DNA from: Mrakia gelida
Lineage: Eukaryota > Basidiomycota > Tremellomycetes > Cystofilobasidiales > Mrakiaceae
Assembly (NCBI GenBank): GCA_024345305.1
Contig: BRON01000017.1
Span: forward strand, 1-64,000
DNA: 64,000 nucleotides
Direction of reading: 5' to 3'
Part shown: one piece after another, positions 7,367 to 18,790 of the stretch
How the letters are laid out: each line of letters opens with the position of its first letter
Numbering within the stretch: position 1 is the stretch's first letter
The notes under the pieces: generated by a model
The model's input: the letters and a program-made list of their open reading frames with translations, nothing else
The model's database searches: none
What the model was told of the DNA's origin: nothing
Program-made: the position numbers and the translations under genes

Positions 7367-9030
7367 TCAACGCGTCGTTCCCTCCCTCCTCTCCCTCACA
7401 GACATCCTCTTCCTCCCGACCGTCCTCCCAACCCCAACAAACCCGCCAGAAGGAGGCCACTCACCCTTCACACCCTTCTTCTCCTTCCCCACCCCGAACG
7501 CCTCCCTCAACTCGCTCTTATAAGCCCAAACGGTCCTCATCATGAACAACCCCGTTATCAACACTCCCACGAGCGCTCGAGCGTCCTCTTTCGACCAGGC
7601 TGTGGAGGTGAGGAGATAGATGGGTTTGGTAGGCGGTGGGACGAGCGAGAAAGTTGAGGATGAGGTGGTTTGGTTGGAGGAAAGGGCAAAGAAGGGGTGT
7701 TGGTGAAGGAAGGTGTGCGTTGAGTGGGAAAAGAGAGGTTGAGGGGAGAGGAGGTAGAGGTAGAGGGTTCCGAAGACCGGGGGGCTGTGTAGCACAAGAT
7801 GAAAGAGGGGGAAGAGGTGAGGCGAAGAGTTGGGGAGGGAACAAGAGGTCAGCGAGGAGAGAAAGGAAGAAGACACGGACGCGTCGCGAGGAGGAGAAGT
7901 CAAACGAACATCCAGAAATCCTGAGTCAACCATCCGTAAGGCTTGAACTCTGGAGGGGTTTGGAACTTCCAGGAGATGGAGAACATGTCGAAAAGGTTGA
8001 CGAGGAGTCCCCCACTGCGAGAGGAAAGCGAGAAATGTCAGTCGGCGAGTCGAGTCGAGTCAAGCCGTCCTCGTCGCTCCTCCCTCCTCCCCTGCTCCTG
8101 CTCACCAACAGACCAACACCCACGAGGCACACTCACCCATACATCCCAATCCAACTCATAACCACAACCATCCAACAATTCTCCCCACCCTTCAACCCCT
8201 CCCTAGCCACCAGCCCATCCACCACAAACGCACAAAGACCCAACGCCCTCCCCAGCGCATCCAGCGGTGCCAGAGCCAGCTCAAACAGGAAATGCGGTTT
8301 CTTCGGGATGAATTTTTGGAGAGGGGTAAGAGTGACGAGGAGGTGGACTGAACCGAAGAGGAGGAGTGGGGTTGAGGAGGTGAGCCAGGAGGGAGGAGGG
8401 GAGGAGGGATGGAGGAGGGAGAGGAGGGTTTCTCCGCCGAAGACTAGGGTTAGGATGGTTATTAACTAGGAGGGGAAGGGAAAGAAAGGAGAGAAGAGTG
8501 AGTTCGAGGAGGCGGCGAGAGGGAGGGAGGGAGGGAAGATGTTTGGTTGGTGAAGGGAGGAGGAAGGGAGGGGAGGGGGAAGCTCAACAACGAGTCCTTC
8601 CTCCGTCCTTTCCTCGTCCAGCTGAGCTCGAGGAGCTCTCGCTCGTATGCACGAGCCCTGAGACCTCCTCCATCATCCCTACACTCCACTCAGCCAGCTC
8701 CCAGCTCCCAAAAAACCTTCCAGCGACGACCTCCCATCGCCCACCGAAGTCCCTCCGCCCTTCCTTCCCATCTCCCTCCCATCCCTTTCCCCTCCCTCAT
8801 CTCACCCACCCTCAGCCCCACCGACCCCAACCCAGATTGAGCTCAGCCTACTCACCTCCCCTCCAAACGTAGGCCTCTTATCTCCCCCGTTAACAGCTCT
8901 AAAGACCTGATCCAGAATCAAGCTCAACCTCGGCACACCGAGCACGTCCATCCACGGGAACCCTAGGATCGGGCTCGGGGAGAGGAGGAAGCGTTGGGAG
9001 GAGCGGGAGAGGGAGAGGAGGGTGGACATG
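7367..9030 (-). CDS. TRIC-like intracellular monovalent cation channel
   Basis: I read four exons on the minus strand. Exon 1 starts MSTLLSLSRSSQRFLL at 9030 and runs to about 8858. A long intron of about 390 bp follows, then an exon with the hydrophobic segment LITILTLVFGGETLLSLL, then PPPSWLTSSTPLLLFG. The next exon junction gives MSWIGMYGGGLLVNLFDMF, and the last exon carries two or more further hydrophobic segments and ends in a basic tail. The pattern FGG..LL...PP..WL in one helix pair and a GGG..(I/L)..N(F/L) segment in a later one matches the two pseudo-repeats of TRIC (TMEM38) channels. Those are trimeric K+ channels of the ER/SR that balance charge during Ca2+ release. The C-terminal part is longer than in animals and poorly matched. 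The family call is by eye; an unrelated multi-pass protein is possible. Confidence 0.55.
8470..8857 (-). other. Long first intron with purine/pyrimidine switch
   Basis: The first intron of the TRIC-like gene is several times the local norm. On the plus strand a nearly pure purine stretch (about 8461-8582, including tandem gggaggga) is followed by a pyrimidine-rich stretch (about 8585-8850). Exon phases on both sides agree (exon 1 ends GGE, exon 2 begins LIT), which supports it being an intron. Confidence 0.5.
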
Positions 9031-9719
9031 GGTGGGTGAGAGAAGGTTGGAGAGGGGATGGGGGAGCTGGAGGGAGGGAGGGAGGGGGGGGGGGGGTGGG
9101 AGGAGATGGTGGTCGGAGGAAGGACCGGATGGAGTTGAGGTTTTGGTCTCGTTGTTTCGCTGTTAAAACGCGTCTTCGACATACATCTACGATCGAGTTA
9201 AGTTCGCGCTCGAGTCTCTTCGCTTCTGTCTTTTATCTTTCTCGCTCAGCGAACTCGTGACTCGCTCGCGCCGTCTTCGCGCGACGGCCCTTTCCCCCTT
9301 CCCCCTTCGAGCTTCCCGTAGACTAATACTCCAAGAAAGACACGCGAGCCCTTCGGAGATACGAGAAAAAAGAGCATAGTAGCAGCAAGAAAGAGTGCAA
9401 GAGAGCGAGACAGAAAGAAAAGCCCAACGGAACCGAAACCAAAAGACGAGAAGCGTCGCGTGAGGATCGAAAATGAAAAGACCAAGAGAACGAGAAAGGA
9501 TCGCGTCCGAAGGACGAAGGAGAAGAGAAGAGAAGTAAGCGTAGGGTTTGGGTGCAGGAAGTATGTAAGTAGAGTCAAAGTCATAAGTTTCGTGTAGGAA
9601 CGAGGAGGTAGAAAGGCAAGAGGAGAGGAGCGACGAAGCGACAACGAAGGGTTGCGTCTGTATGGGTGTGGGGGCGTGGATGCGAGGAGAGGTTGGGAAG
9701 AGCAAGGGGTTGTGTTGGT
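9031..9719. other. Intergenic region between SNX3 and the TRIC-like gene
   Basis: CT/AG-skewed DNA with a run of about 13 G at 9088-9100, just upstream of the TRIC-like start (promoter/5' leader of that gene and 3' flank of SNX3). A minus-strand frame at 9246-9644 is hydrophobic, but has no exon signals or motif and I do not call it. Confidence 0.4.
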
Positions 9720-11470
9720 TTAGGCCCACGAGGACTTGTCCCATTGGGGATCTGAGGGGAGGGAGGGAGAGGAAGAAGCGAGGAGGGTCAGCGTTGGGCG
9801 ACGAGGAGGGGTGGATGGAGGAAATGAAGGGTTGGAAGATGGGACGCACCCTGCAAGAAGGCACAGAGGACTTTGCTTCCAGTCTGAGAGTTGAAACAAG
9901 ACGAGGGAAGTAAGAGGGGAGTCAGCGTTCGAGGTCAGAGGGAAGGAAGGAGGTGGTGGTGAGCTCGACGCGAGCGAGGCGAGGTGATCTCCTCCGTTCG
10001 TTCGATCCTTCGCACAACCTCCCCACTCATCTCAAATATACCAGCTCTCCTCCCTAGATCCCAGCTCCCAGCTCCAAGACCCTTCTCAACCGACCACAAA
10101 GCGAAACAGGCAGCGAACCAAACGGAACGGGACCGACCCGACTCACCTGCAACAAAGGATGTCCGGCCACGATCTCTAAGAACCTCTGCAGCCCCTCCCT
10201 CCTCTGATCAATCACATCCTCGGTGAACCTGTTGGTGAAGACCTTTCCTGGGAGAGGAGGGATGTTGACCTGCGAATAGGACGAAGGCGAAACGAGCGGA
10301 GGGGGGAGGTCAGCGATTCGCGTTCACGACCTGCCAGGCTGAGGTCGTTCGAGCTCGTTCTCGGGGGTGTGGTTGAGCTGATGGAGGGGTTGCGGGCCAA
10401 GGGATGTGATTTGGGGGAAGATGAGGTCGGAAGGAGAAGAGCAGAAGCAAACGAAACGAGACGAGACGAAGGAAGGACGGGGAAACGCAAGCTCACCCTT
10501 GTGCTCTCCCTCTCCAACGTATCCCTGAAAGCCTCAAAGTCCGAGTAGCGACGACGAACGATCGAGTGTCGAAGTTTGAAGGCTGGGATGTTGGTCTGAA
10601 ACCATGATCAAACCCACCATCAAAGAATCAGCTCGAGGAGGGGTGTCAAGGAAGGAAGGAAGGACAGGGGGGCTTCGGACAAAGACGACCTGCATCACCC
10701 CCACCAGTGGAGAAGAGCATGGATGGAAGAAAGCACTCACCATACAAACGATCTCGTAGTCGGTGTACTGCTTCCTTCCGACGCCTGTAACGTCCGAACG
10801 AACGAAGGGAAGGAAGGAAGTGAGTCAGCTCGAGTGCGAAGGGGGTTCAGCTCGGAAGATGGATGGCTTCGGCAGGGAGTCGTTGCTCCTTCCCTCCCTC
10901 TCTCCTTCCTCCCATACGAGAGAAAGAGCAGATGGACGTACCATGCGTCTGAGGGTTCCTAACTTCCAGCTCCAGGAAGGATTCAGGAGCAGCGTACATC
11001 TCGTCGAACTGCAGGCGAAGAGGGAAGGGGAGGAAGGTCAGGTCAGCTTCCGAGGTTGATGGCGGAGGAGGGAGCGACGGGGGGTGATGAGCTGGGAGGG
11101 GGTTTAGAGCAGTGATAGAGGCTGAATCGAAGCTCGTCTCGTATACATGCAGAGATAGAGACGAGAAGGGATGAGGAGAGAAAAGGAACGAGGGACGGAC
11201 TCCCTTCCGACTCCCCTCCCTCTCTCCTTCCTCACTCAACCTCCTCCTTCCTCTCTTCACATCACTCCTCCTCCCCTTCACCCCCCAACCCACCTCTCGT
11301 ACCCCATCCGCAGCACAACCCAAATCGACCGATGAACTCACCGTCTGCGCCCTCGTGCCCGGAACTCTAGCGATATCTCCACTGAACGCTCTGGCGAAGG
11401 GGGAATGTTGAGGAGGAGCTTGAGACGGAGAAGAAGGACCTTGAGGGAGGGGGGCGGGCATGAAACTCAT
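9720..11470 (-). CDS. SNX3: Sorting nexin 3 / Grd19 (PX domain)
   Basis: Seven exons can be chained. Exon 1 begins [14 protein letters not shown] at 11470, a short disordered tail. The PX domain follows in pieces: [19 protein letters not shown], then [48 protein letters not shown], and [19 protein letters not shown]. It ends [11 protein letters not shown] plus [10 protein letters not shown] and a stop at 9720-9722. RRRYSDF and PPLPGK are the phosphatidylinositol-3-phosphate-binding signatures, and the HPLLQTGSKVL end is characteristic of SNX3/Grd19 rather than other PX proteins. It is a cytosolic protein on early endosomes that works with retromer to retrieve cargo to the Golgi. Length (about 170 residues) fits the family. 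Intron branch sites (gctgac) support the chain. Confidence 0.92.
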
Positions 11471-11870
11471 AGCGGAGGGAGGTTGATCTGCTAGCGGTGA
11501 TGAAGTGAGGAGGGTCGGTGAAGTTGGGGGGAGATGGCAGGAGTAGGTTGAGAGAAGGAGACGAGCGCAAGGAGGAGCGAGAGGTCGTGATTCAGAGCGG
11601 CGGAGTTCCGAAGCGTGGTCTTCTCGTTTGAGAAAGGAAGAACAAGAAAAAGCGTTGATTGAAGCTGGAAGAAGAGGGTTCGTTTAGAGAAGAGGGGCGA
11701 CTGAGGGCTACAAAGGTAGAGAAAGTAAAGAAGAAAGGAAGAAAAAAGAGCAAGAGAAAGAAGGGAAGAGAGAGGGAGGGAGCGATGACCTTCATCGTCT
11801 CGCCTCGTCCGGGGATAAGCTACACACGTCCGTTCAGAAAATCTACCGAAGAAAGGGAGAGAGACACAGA
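11471..11870. other. Upstream region of SNX3 / 3' flank of sugar transporter
   Basis: About 400 bp with no gene. The plus-strand sequence 11650-11780 is strongly purine-rich (gaa/aag-rich), so the minus strand has a long CT tract in front of SNX3, a common fungal promoter feature. Confidence 0.4.
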
Positions 11871-14800
11871 CTACTCCTCATCCGAAGCCTCGAGCTCCCG
11901 CATCTCAGCGAGACGACGTCGCATGGCTTTCTCGGTTTTGGTGGGAGGGACTGAGGGATGAGGAGGGGAGGGGGAAAGTCAGCACGTCGGAGGAAACTAG
12001 CGAAAAGCGAGGAAGGATTGAAGTGGGCTTACCTCTCCTAGAGATGGCAGCAGCGAACTAAAAAAGGGAACGCAACGAGAGGGGACATCAGTTCGAACGG
12101 ATCGAAACGCGTCTCGCTCGGGTCTCGATCTGGACTCACCAAAGCGCACAACCCTCCGAATCGCAGCACCCAAGCAGTCCCACTCGTCTCCTCGCCATCT
12201 CCAGCTGCTCCTCCACCAGAGAGGAAGTCGTCGTTCCCAGGAATGGGAGGCTGATCTCCAGGTCGTCCAGCGGACGCGACGGCTCGGAAGATGAAGGATG
12301 AGATGATGGCGACCTGTGGACGAACGAACGAACGAGGGATGATCAGTAACGCGAAGCTCAAAGGAGGAGAAGAGGATGATCTACTCACAACAAACTGAGG
12401 GAAAACGATCGCCAAGTTATGAACTCCCAAGACCGTTCCTCCCGCGACAGGTCCGCTGCTCTCGCTCTTCATCCTATCCTCTCCCTCGTCGTCGAGTTCG
12501 GTCGTATCCACCATCGAGTGTCTCCTCTTGAGCAGCTGGGTCCTCTCGTTGGCTCCGATAGCGTCCATGCTTGTCTGTCGACCGTCGATTCCAGCGGCCC
12601 ACATCCTTCCTGGCGTCGAAGCTGCTCGAGCGTGAAGACCTGGAGGACGAGCGACGGGGGGAGCGTGGAAGACGTGAGAGGAGGTGGGGGGTTCGGCGGC
12701 GTGGAGGACGGCTCGTTCTTGCATCTCTTTGAGGTACTGTGAAGAGGAGAAAAGGAGAGGAGGACGAGTGAGCGGGGAGTGAAAGGAGAAGCGAGAAATC
12801 GAAGACGCGAGAGGGCTCACCTCCATGAGGAGCGAGAACGGAACCCAGGCAGCGACGGCCCAGCAGGCTCCTACGGCGGCAACGATGACGGTTGACTGCC
12901 AGACGGTCTTCACGAAGAAGGTGAGAAACCTGAAGGAGTCGAAACTCAAGGTCAGGAGGCAGTCGGGCTTCGACGTGAGCGAGTTCGAACTCACATCAAG
13001 AACGAGAAGAGCAAGAGAGCAGCAGTCCAGATGTTTCTGAGCATGAAAGGCACTGTTAGGAGATAGTCTGGTCAGCGACGAGTCTCGAGGTTCCAGCCAG
13101 CGAGCAAGCGAACCGAGACTTACTCGTGGGAAGTCTCAACTCCTTCGAATCCCTCTTCGCCTCCGCCTTCCACTCGGAGACGAGCTCCTTGATCCTCTTA
13201 AACTCTCGCTCCTCTTCGTTCAGGTCCTCGTCTTCTTCGAGAAGGTCAGGAGCGAGGAGTCGTCGATCTCGATCGGCGAGGTAGGGAAGAACGGTTCCAG
13301 CGACGACGGCGACTGGAAGGGAAAGGTCGACGCGTCAGGTTGCGTTCGAGGACTGAAGAGGAGAAGAGACGAGGTACTCACCGATCGAGTAGATCAACAT
13401 CGCAAGAGATCCAGCTTGAGCGGCCTCGTCCTTTGTAGCGTGAGGTCGAGAAGCTCGCATGACCTCGGACACCCTAGAGGGGCGAGAAGTAGAGGAAGCT
13501 CGGTCAGAACGAGCTTGAGTGGACGAGATAAGGTGTGGAGCTTGCCATTGAGTACCGAAGAAGAGGAATGGGAACCTTGAGACCAAAAAAAGACGAACAT
13601 CAGCGACGCCAGTCAGGAAGCAGGGAGAGGCCGCGTTGTTTTGCTCACCACGACATGAACGCGAACAGCTGAACGTAGCAGACTCGTCGTATGGGCCGAG
13701 GGAGATGCAGAATCGAGTTGTAGATGTTGGAAGTGATGTCTCGAAGTCGGCTTTTCGTGCAAGTTGAAAGAATGAAGGTCAGCGTCGAGTCGAGAACGCT
13801 CGTCGCGTCGAATCGAAAACAAAGAGCTGCTCACCCAGTTCGAACCCCGAACTCCTTCTCCCTCGCGATCTCAGTAGTCGTCCAACAAGTGACCCAGACG
13901 GATCCAGCGAGGAGGAACATGATGATGACGCAGAGCTTCCTGAAGTTCCCTCCTCCGAGCCAGGCGAGGAAGGCGAAGCTCGAGAGGTCGATAAATCCGA
14001 GCGTGAATCCGACAATGTTTCCGAGGTGGGACATTCGACCGATCCAAGCATTTCCTTCGTTCAGCTGTTCGGCAGGAGTGACGTCGAGGAGGAGGTTTCG
14101 CATTGAGGCTTGCTGTTGAGACGGAGGGAGAAGGGCAGTCAGCGATGAGACGCGACGGGATCTCGAACGAAGGTCGGGACGAACCAGAGCGTTGACGGCA
14201 AAGTCGAGACCTGGAGGATAAGGTAGAGAAGCCACGTCAGCGAAATATAAAGCGATGTAAGAGAGCCAGAAGAACAAGACTCACCGTAGAACGCGACGAC
14301 GGCGGTTCCGATCGACCATCCTTTGGCACAGTTCTTCCACTTGGGATCCCACTCTCCCTCGCCGACTCCTCGAAGATCAGCGGCGATGTGTCCGATCGGG
14401 CGAGCGAAGGCGAGAGCGAGGAACGAGAGGATCATGATTCCGGTCGAGAGAGCGATCCTGAAAAGCGACAAAAGCTGTTTAGCTCACGTCGCCTTGAGAA
14501 CGAATCTCCTGGGGAGTACATACCAGTACCGACGACGGAACCGAGAAGTAGAAGCGTCAGAGATAGCACCTGCGAAGGCAAAACCGAGGGTAGGTGTTAG
14601 GCGCGAAACGAGAACGCGAAGGTCAGGTTTGGACGACGGACGAACCGATGAGAGGTTGAGTGATGAGACCACTGAGAGGTCCAGCGAGCCAGACCAGAGC
14701 TGTAGCTGACTCTGGGAGACCGAGGTCCTGAAACAGAAGGGGGTGAGAGCGGGTCAGATCAACCAAGACGAAGAGGTCGAGGGACACAAGGAGCTCACGA

Positions 14801-15793
14801 TGAGCTCGATGCTTCCGAAACTGAGAAAACGAGAGGCGAGTCAGTCCATGCGATGAAGCTACCATGGTAGAAATATAGCGCGTACCCCATCTCCAGACAC
14901 CACGCGACTAGAAAGGGTTCGAGAAGGGAGGAGGGAGGAAGAAAGGGAGAGCTCGGTTCAGTCTCATTCGCCACGCCTGACGTGAGCTTCGAAAGTCTGG
15001 TGCTCACTCTGAGCTCCCAGCATACCCATGGTCATGCAGATCTGTCGTTTCAGGGAGACAAAGAGCAGATACGAGTCAGTTAAACTCGTCACGTCGTTCG
15101 TCCTGAGCCTCCCGAGGTGACGCTCCGTTGCCTCCACCCCTCTCTCGTTGCTTCCACTCCCTCGAGAGCTCCTCTTTCCAGCAGTCTCACGAGCGGGGAA
15201 TCTCGAGACGAATATGGAGCGAGGGGGAACTCGTTCTTCAGAGCAAGGGGCGAGAGAGCATCATCGCCTCTCTCGAGAAAGCGACCTTGCTCATCAGCTC
15301 CTCCCTTCGCTGACCTCGTTTCCTCTCCTCCTTCCTTCCCTCGATCCCACTGTCTTCTTGGCCACCGTGGTATCCCCAAGACGATGCTGATATGTTTACT
15401 CACCATATCCCACTGAGTCATTCTCCTCTCTCCCTTCTTCTCATCCATGACTTCCCTCCCTTGACCTTCTCCTCCTTCCTCCTCATCTCCTCCTCCCGCA
15501 CCGTTCCCTCCTCCTCCTGCTCTAGCCTGGCTCTCCTCTACACTCCATAGATGCCAGCCGTTCTTCCTATCTCCTCTCTCGGGTTCCTTCCCCTTGTTGG
15601 CTCTTCGAACGGAGGCCAGGGAGGTGTAGGTATGCGGCGAGGAAGGAGAGCCGGAGGTGGGCGAAGTGGGATCTGCGTCCGAGGAGCGAGTGGGAGTTGA
15701 GGGAGAAGAAGGGGAGGAAGCGTTGTGCAGGATCGATGTCCGTTTGGGAGTCGTAGGAGGGAGCGTAGCAGTGGTGTCGATGTTGGTGGTCAT
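11871..15793 (-). CDS. SUT-type disaccharide/H+ symporter (GPH/MFS)
   Basis: A gene of many exons with 12 expected membrane spans. It starts MTTNIDTTATLPPTTPKR at 15793 with a long serine/proline-rich cytosolic N-terminus ending TQWDM. Membrane exons follow: ICMTMGMLGAQ, AWCLEMG, GLPESATALVWLAGPLSG, GAISDASTSRFRRRYW, RIALSTGIMILSFLALAF, NEGNAWIGRMSHLGNIVG, FPFLFFGTQW, VWQSTVIVAAVGACWAV and GTVLGVHNLAIVFPQFVV. The PLSG..QP and SD..S..RRR signatures, the GNAW..RM..(V/L)GN motif and HN..IV.PQ are those of plant SUT and Schizosaccharomyces Sut1 carriers, which bring maltose/sucrose into the cell with protons. A large charged loop (about 150 residues, including RTQLLKRRHSM) interrupts the late spans. 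The last exon ends ELEASDEE and stop at 11871-11873. An apparent intron ends just before the ATG, suggesting a spliced 5' leader. Confidence 0.88.
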
Positions 15794-15945
15794 CTCTGCG
15801 AAAGAGGGAAAAGAGAGGGTGGGGGGTTGAAGGAGAAAGAAAGGAACGCACGAGGGCGAACGAAGCTCGTCGAGTCGGGGCTTTCTCGTCGCTCGCTCGC
15901 TGTTTCTACGCGTCATTTATCGAAAACGAAGAAAATCTGCTAGAT

Positions 15946-16941
15946 CTACTTCTTCCCCTTCGCCTTACAGTAGTTCCTATGAAACTTCCAACCCCAAGTC
16001 TGGTGCTCCTTCCCACAGTACCACACCTCCCCATACGCGCACTTGTTCTTCGCGTCAGGTTTCCCACACCCTGCACAACCCTTGTCGTTCTCAACCCCAG
16101 CATCCCACCTCTTCTTCACCTTCTCGACCACCCTCCTATGGAACGCATCCTCCCCTTTGTCCGCCGTAGGAGCGACCCTCATGCTCCCAGCCACTCGGAA
16201 GTTCTCCGCTCCTCCCTCGCTCACTCCCGCCATCAACTCGTCGTGCCAGTCGTCCATCGTCCCCAACCAGAACGGCTCTCCTCCCTGACCTCTCCCCTGG
16301 GGACCGAACTGCATACTCGAGAGATCGAGGACGTGGGTGCAGAACTGCTCTCCCTCGGGGGAGAATGCGATCGTTGAATGGTTCTCGACGAGATTCCCTC
16401 CGGTGATGTGCGTTTGGTTTTGAGGGAAGACCATGGAGGCGGTTGTCGTCTTGGGAGTGTAGAGTTTCCATTCGTAGATGACGCGTCGAGAGATGGGGAT
16501 CGTGAAGGAGTCTCCCTTCGCCGTTCGGATGAGGAGAGGATGAGAGGGAGGGTAGAGGTCAAAGAAGTGTTGGAAGAGGGAAGCGGCTCGGTAACATCCG
16601 TTGTGCTGTCTGACCTCGTGGAAGATGTCATCGACGTCCTTGGGAGTCAGAGAATCCAGACCTCGGTTGTGGGGGACGGGCGATGGGAGCATGGTGGAAG
16701 GGGAGTCGGGTTCGTTGGAGGAGGAGGAGGAGGGAGGAGACTCGACGTCGAACCTGAATCGTCGTTGGACGGCTGTATCGACGTTGCTCAGCTTGATGGT
16801 GGGAGCGAAAGTGACGGGCTTACGAGCCGAGGTCAAGCATGCTTCCGTGAGCTTCGCATGGCGAAATCGAGGTTCGTAGGAGGTGACCTCGTAGGCGAAG
16901 AGGAGGGAGAGGGTATGGAGGTCGAGGGGAGGAGGGGACAT
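15946..16941 (-). CDS. MYND-type zinc-finger protein
   Basis: A single long exon encoding about 330 residues. I place the start at MSPPPLDLHTLSLLFAY (16941) because an intron acceptor (cttttgcag) lies just upstream of it, which makes the Met five codons earlier unlikely. Most of the protein is unfamiliar and includes a central region with the sequence RVIYEWKLYTPKT. The C-terminus carries a MYND finger: CAGCGKPDAKNKC, then YCGKEHQTWGWKFHRNYC, giving the C-X2-C...C...YC...H...H...C arrangement. MYND fingers bind proline-rich partners and occur in chromatin and signalling proteins. No SET domain is seen. Function is not known. The gene ends only about 150 bp upstream of the sugar-transporter start, on the same strand. 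Confidence 0.8.
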   Translation of the reverse strand: MSPPPLDLHTLSLLFAYEVTSYEPRFRHAKLTEACLTSARKPVTFAPTIKLSNVDTAVQRRFRFDVESPPSSSSSNEPDSPSTMLPSPVPHNRGLDSLTPKDVDDIFHEVRQHNGCYRAASLFQHFFDLYPPSHPLLIRTAKGDSFTIPISRRVIYEWKLYTPKTTTASMVFPQNQTHITGGNLVENHSTIAFSPEGEQFCTHVLDLSSMQFGPQGRGQGGEPFWLGTMDDWHDELMAGVSEGGAENFRVAGSMRVAPTADKGEDAFHRRVVEKVKKRWDAGVENDKGCAGCGKPDAKNKCAYGEVWYCGKEHQTWGWKFHRNYCKAKGKK

Positions 16942-17177
16942 GGTCGGTCGCTGCAAAAGAGTGAAGACCGATTTGAGATGTGAGTTCGGGGAAGTTCTAT
17001 GCAGGCGCTTCGGACGACGAGACTGACCTGGTCGTACTCTCGTTGAGATAGATGCTGATGGTCAAGAGCGAAAGAGGCGAGCTCAGCTTCTCCTTTTCAG
17101 AGTTCTGTTGAGCTTCGTCCCTCCTTCCTTCAAACAACGACCCAATCCCTCCGCTCTTTTCGCCTTTCAGTGCCAAA
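16942..17177. promoter_or_regulatory. Divergent promoter: MYND protein / VMA12
   Basis: About 235 bp separate two start codons in opposite directions. The left part holds a likely 5'-leader intron of the MYND gene (gtcagt ... cttttgcag on the minus strand). I see no clear TATA box. Confidence 0.5.
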
Positions 17178-18385
17178 ATGTCCACCTCAGGAGGATCCTT
17201 ACCTTCATCCACCCCGACCTTCGTTCTCCTCACTCCCCCTCTCGTCGAACTCCTCCTTGATCTCCTCGACGACTCGCTCGACCTCCCTCCCGATCTGCGA
17301 GCTTCTCTCCTTCAACATCTCCCCCTCCGACCCCTCCCAACGCCATCTCCAAAAGACGAATCGGTCAAACCTAGAGATCCAGAGATCTCCTACGATCTGG
17401 TGCGGAAAACAGGCAACTGGTGTACTTCAGTTGAAGGGAAGGAGGTGCTCAAAAAGAAGGGACTCGGTGAGCTCGTCACAACTCTTCCATCCTTCCTTCC
17501 ATCCGTTCTCTTCCCCTCCTCACTTCCGTATCTTTCACTCGTACCAGACCCATCATCTTACCATCCTCACGCTCTCCTCTCAATAACCCGTACAACCCTC
17601 CCCCAAGGTCTTCGCCTGCCTCCGATCTCCTCAACCAACCCCGTCACCTCCAAACCATCGCCTTACCTCCCTCCCTCCTCTGCTCCCAAACTCGAGAAAT
17701 CAGTCGGTCAGGAGATGTCGATGGGTGTAGGACGGGAGGTGTCTGCTATTTTGAACGTTGGGTTCTCGGCTGCTGGTGTTGCTGGAGGGGTCTGGTGGTT
17801 GGGAACCAAAAGTTACGTCGGATGGAGCGTTGAAAAGGTTAGTCGCTTCTCCTTCAGATCTTCTTCTGCTGATTTTTCCTTGAAGCCAGGGCAAGGAGGC
17901 ACGAAGAGCCTTGGCCTCGCCGAGTCTCCATCGACTCTTCGGAGGTCTAGCAGCTTCGAGAGCTCATCGGAGTTAACCCGCGTCCTTTCTTCTCACGAAC
18001 CGAACAGACAACCATCCTCTCCCTCCTCGCCTTCTTCTTCATTGTCGGTGTCGAAACCACCCTCTACGCCATCTACTTCTCGAAGCTTACGAAGCACAGG
18101 GAATCGGAAGCGAAGGCCAAAGCGAAATGGATGGCTGGAGGATTGACGTTCGTTCCGTTGGATGAGGAGGAGAAGGCGAAGCTGCTTGCCGGCGAGCCTC
18201 TGTTGGTAGAGGAGAAGAAAGAGCCAGTTGCAGAGGATAAGGTGGTCGAGGCAGAGGTAGTGGTGCTGAGCGAGGTAGTTGAGGCTCCGAAGGGGAAGGG
18301 CAAGAGCGGGAGGGAGAAAGTTCCAAGGAGGGAAGGGTTGAGGAGCAGGACTGTCGTTGGAGCCGCTGGATTAGAGAAGAATTGA
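17178..18385 (+). CDS. VMA12: Vma12/Vph2-like V-ATPase assembly factor
   Basis: Three exons. Exon 1 starts MSTSGGSLPSSTPTFVLL and includes the family motif EISYDLVRKTGNW, ending KEVLKKKGL. Exon 2 (from about 17548) carries GREVSAILNVGFSAAGVAGG followed by VWWLGTKSYVGWSVEK, the first membrane hairpin. Exon 3 starts at about 18010 with TTILSLLAFFFIVGVETTLY, the second membrane span, then a charged cytosolic tail ending GAAGLEKN and stop. The arrangement is that of Vma12 (TMEM199 in animals), an ER membrane protein that with Vma22 and Vma21 builds the V-ATPase Vo sector. The C-terminal tail is long and rich in E/K/V. Exon junctions are phase-compatible. An alternative reading without the first intron also stays open but inserts residues unlike the family. 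Confidence 0.82.
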
Positions 18386-18790
18386 TGAGAGTAGAGCAGT
18401 GCATCTTCTAGTCCTCTCGCAAGCCTCAAGTTCGCATGCGGGGAGGTGTTCTGCAGACGAAAGAGCAAAAAGACGCGTCGAAAACGCGTCCGACCTCGCC
18501 GACCTTCCCTCGTACCTCCTCCCTTTCGAAACGCCCCTTTTCGGCCGCGGAAAATTCTCCCTTGCCTTAATACGAGGACACTGTAGCTCCATCAAAATTC
18601 TTTCGAGGAAAATTCTTCGAAAATCGAAACTCGCTTGACTTTCCCGGACTGCGACCCTTCCTCGTCATCAAGCGAGGTGAACCTCGCTGCTCCCCTTCCC
18701 TTCCTCCCTTCCCCCCGTCCACACCAACCTCAAAACTCAACTCAGCCCTTATCCACCACACTCACACCCCAACACACACTATTCTTCACG
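18386..18790. other. Intergenic VMA12-PMP3
   Basis: About 405 bp. The last 130 bp before the PMP3-like start are pyrimidine-rich (ccttcccttcctccc and caacctcaaaactc), typical of fungal core promoters. Inverted copies of attttc/gaaaat occur around 18550-18630. No gene is seen. Confidence 0.4.

Noticed and set aside
9246..9644. Hydrophobic minus-strand frame upstream of the TRIC-like gene
   Set aside because: CT-rich DNA read in this frame gives Leu/Phe/Ser runs; no exon signals or family match. More likely promoter/5' leader.
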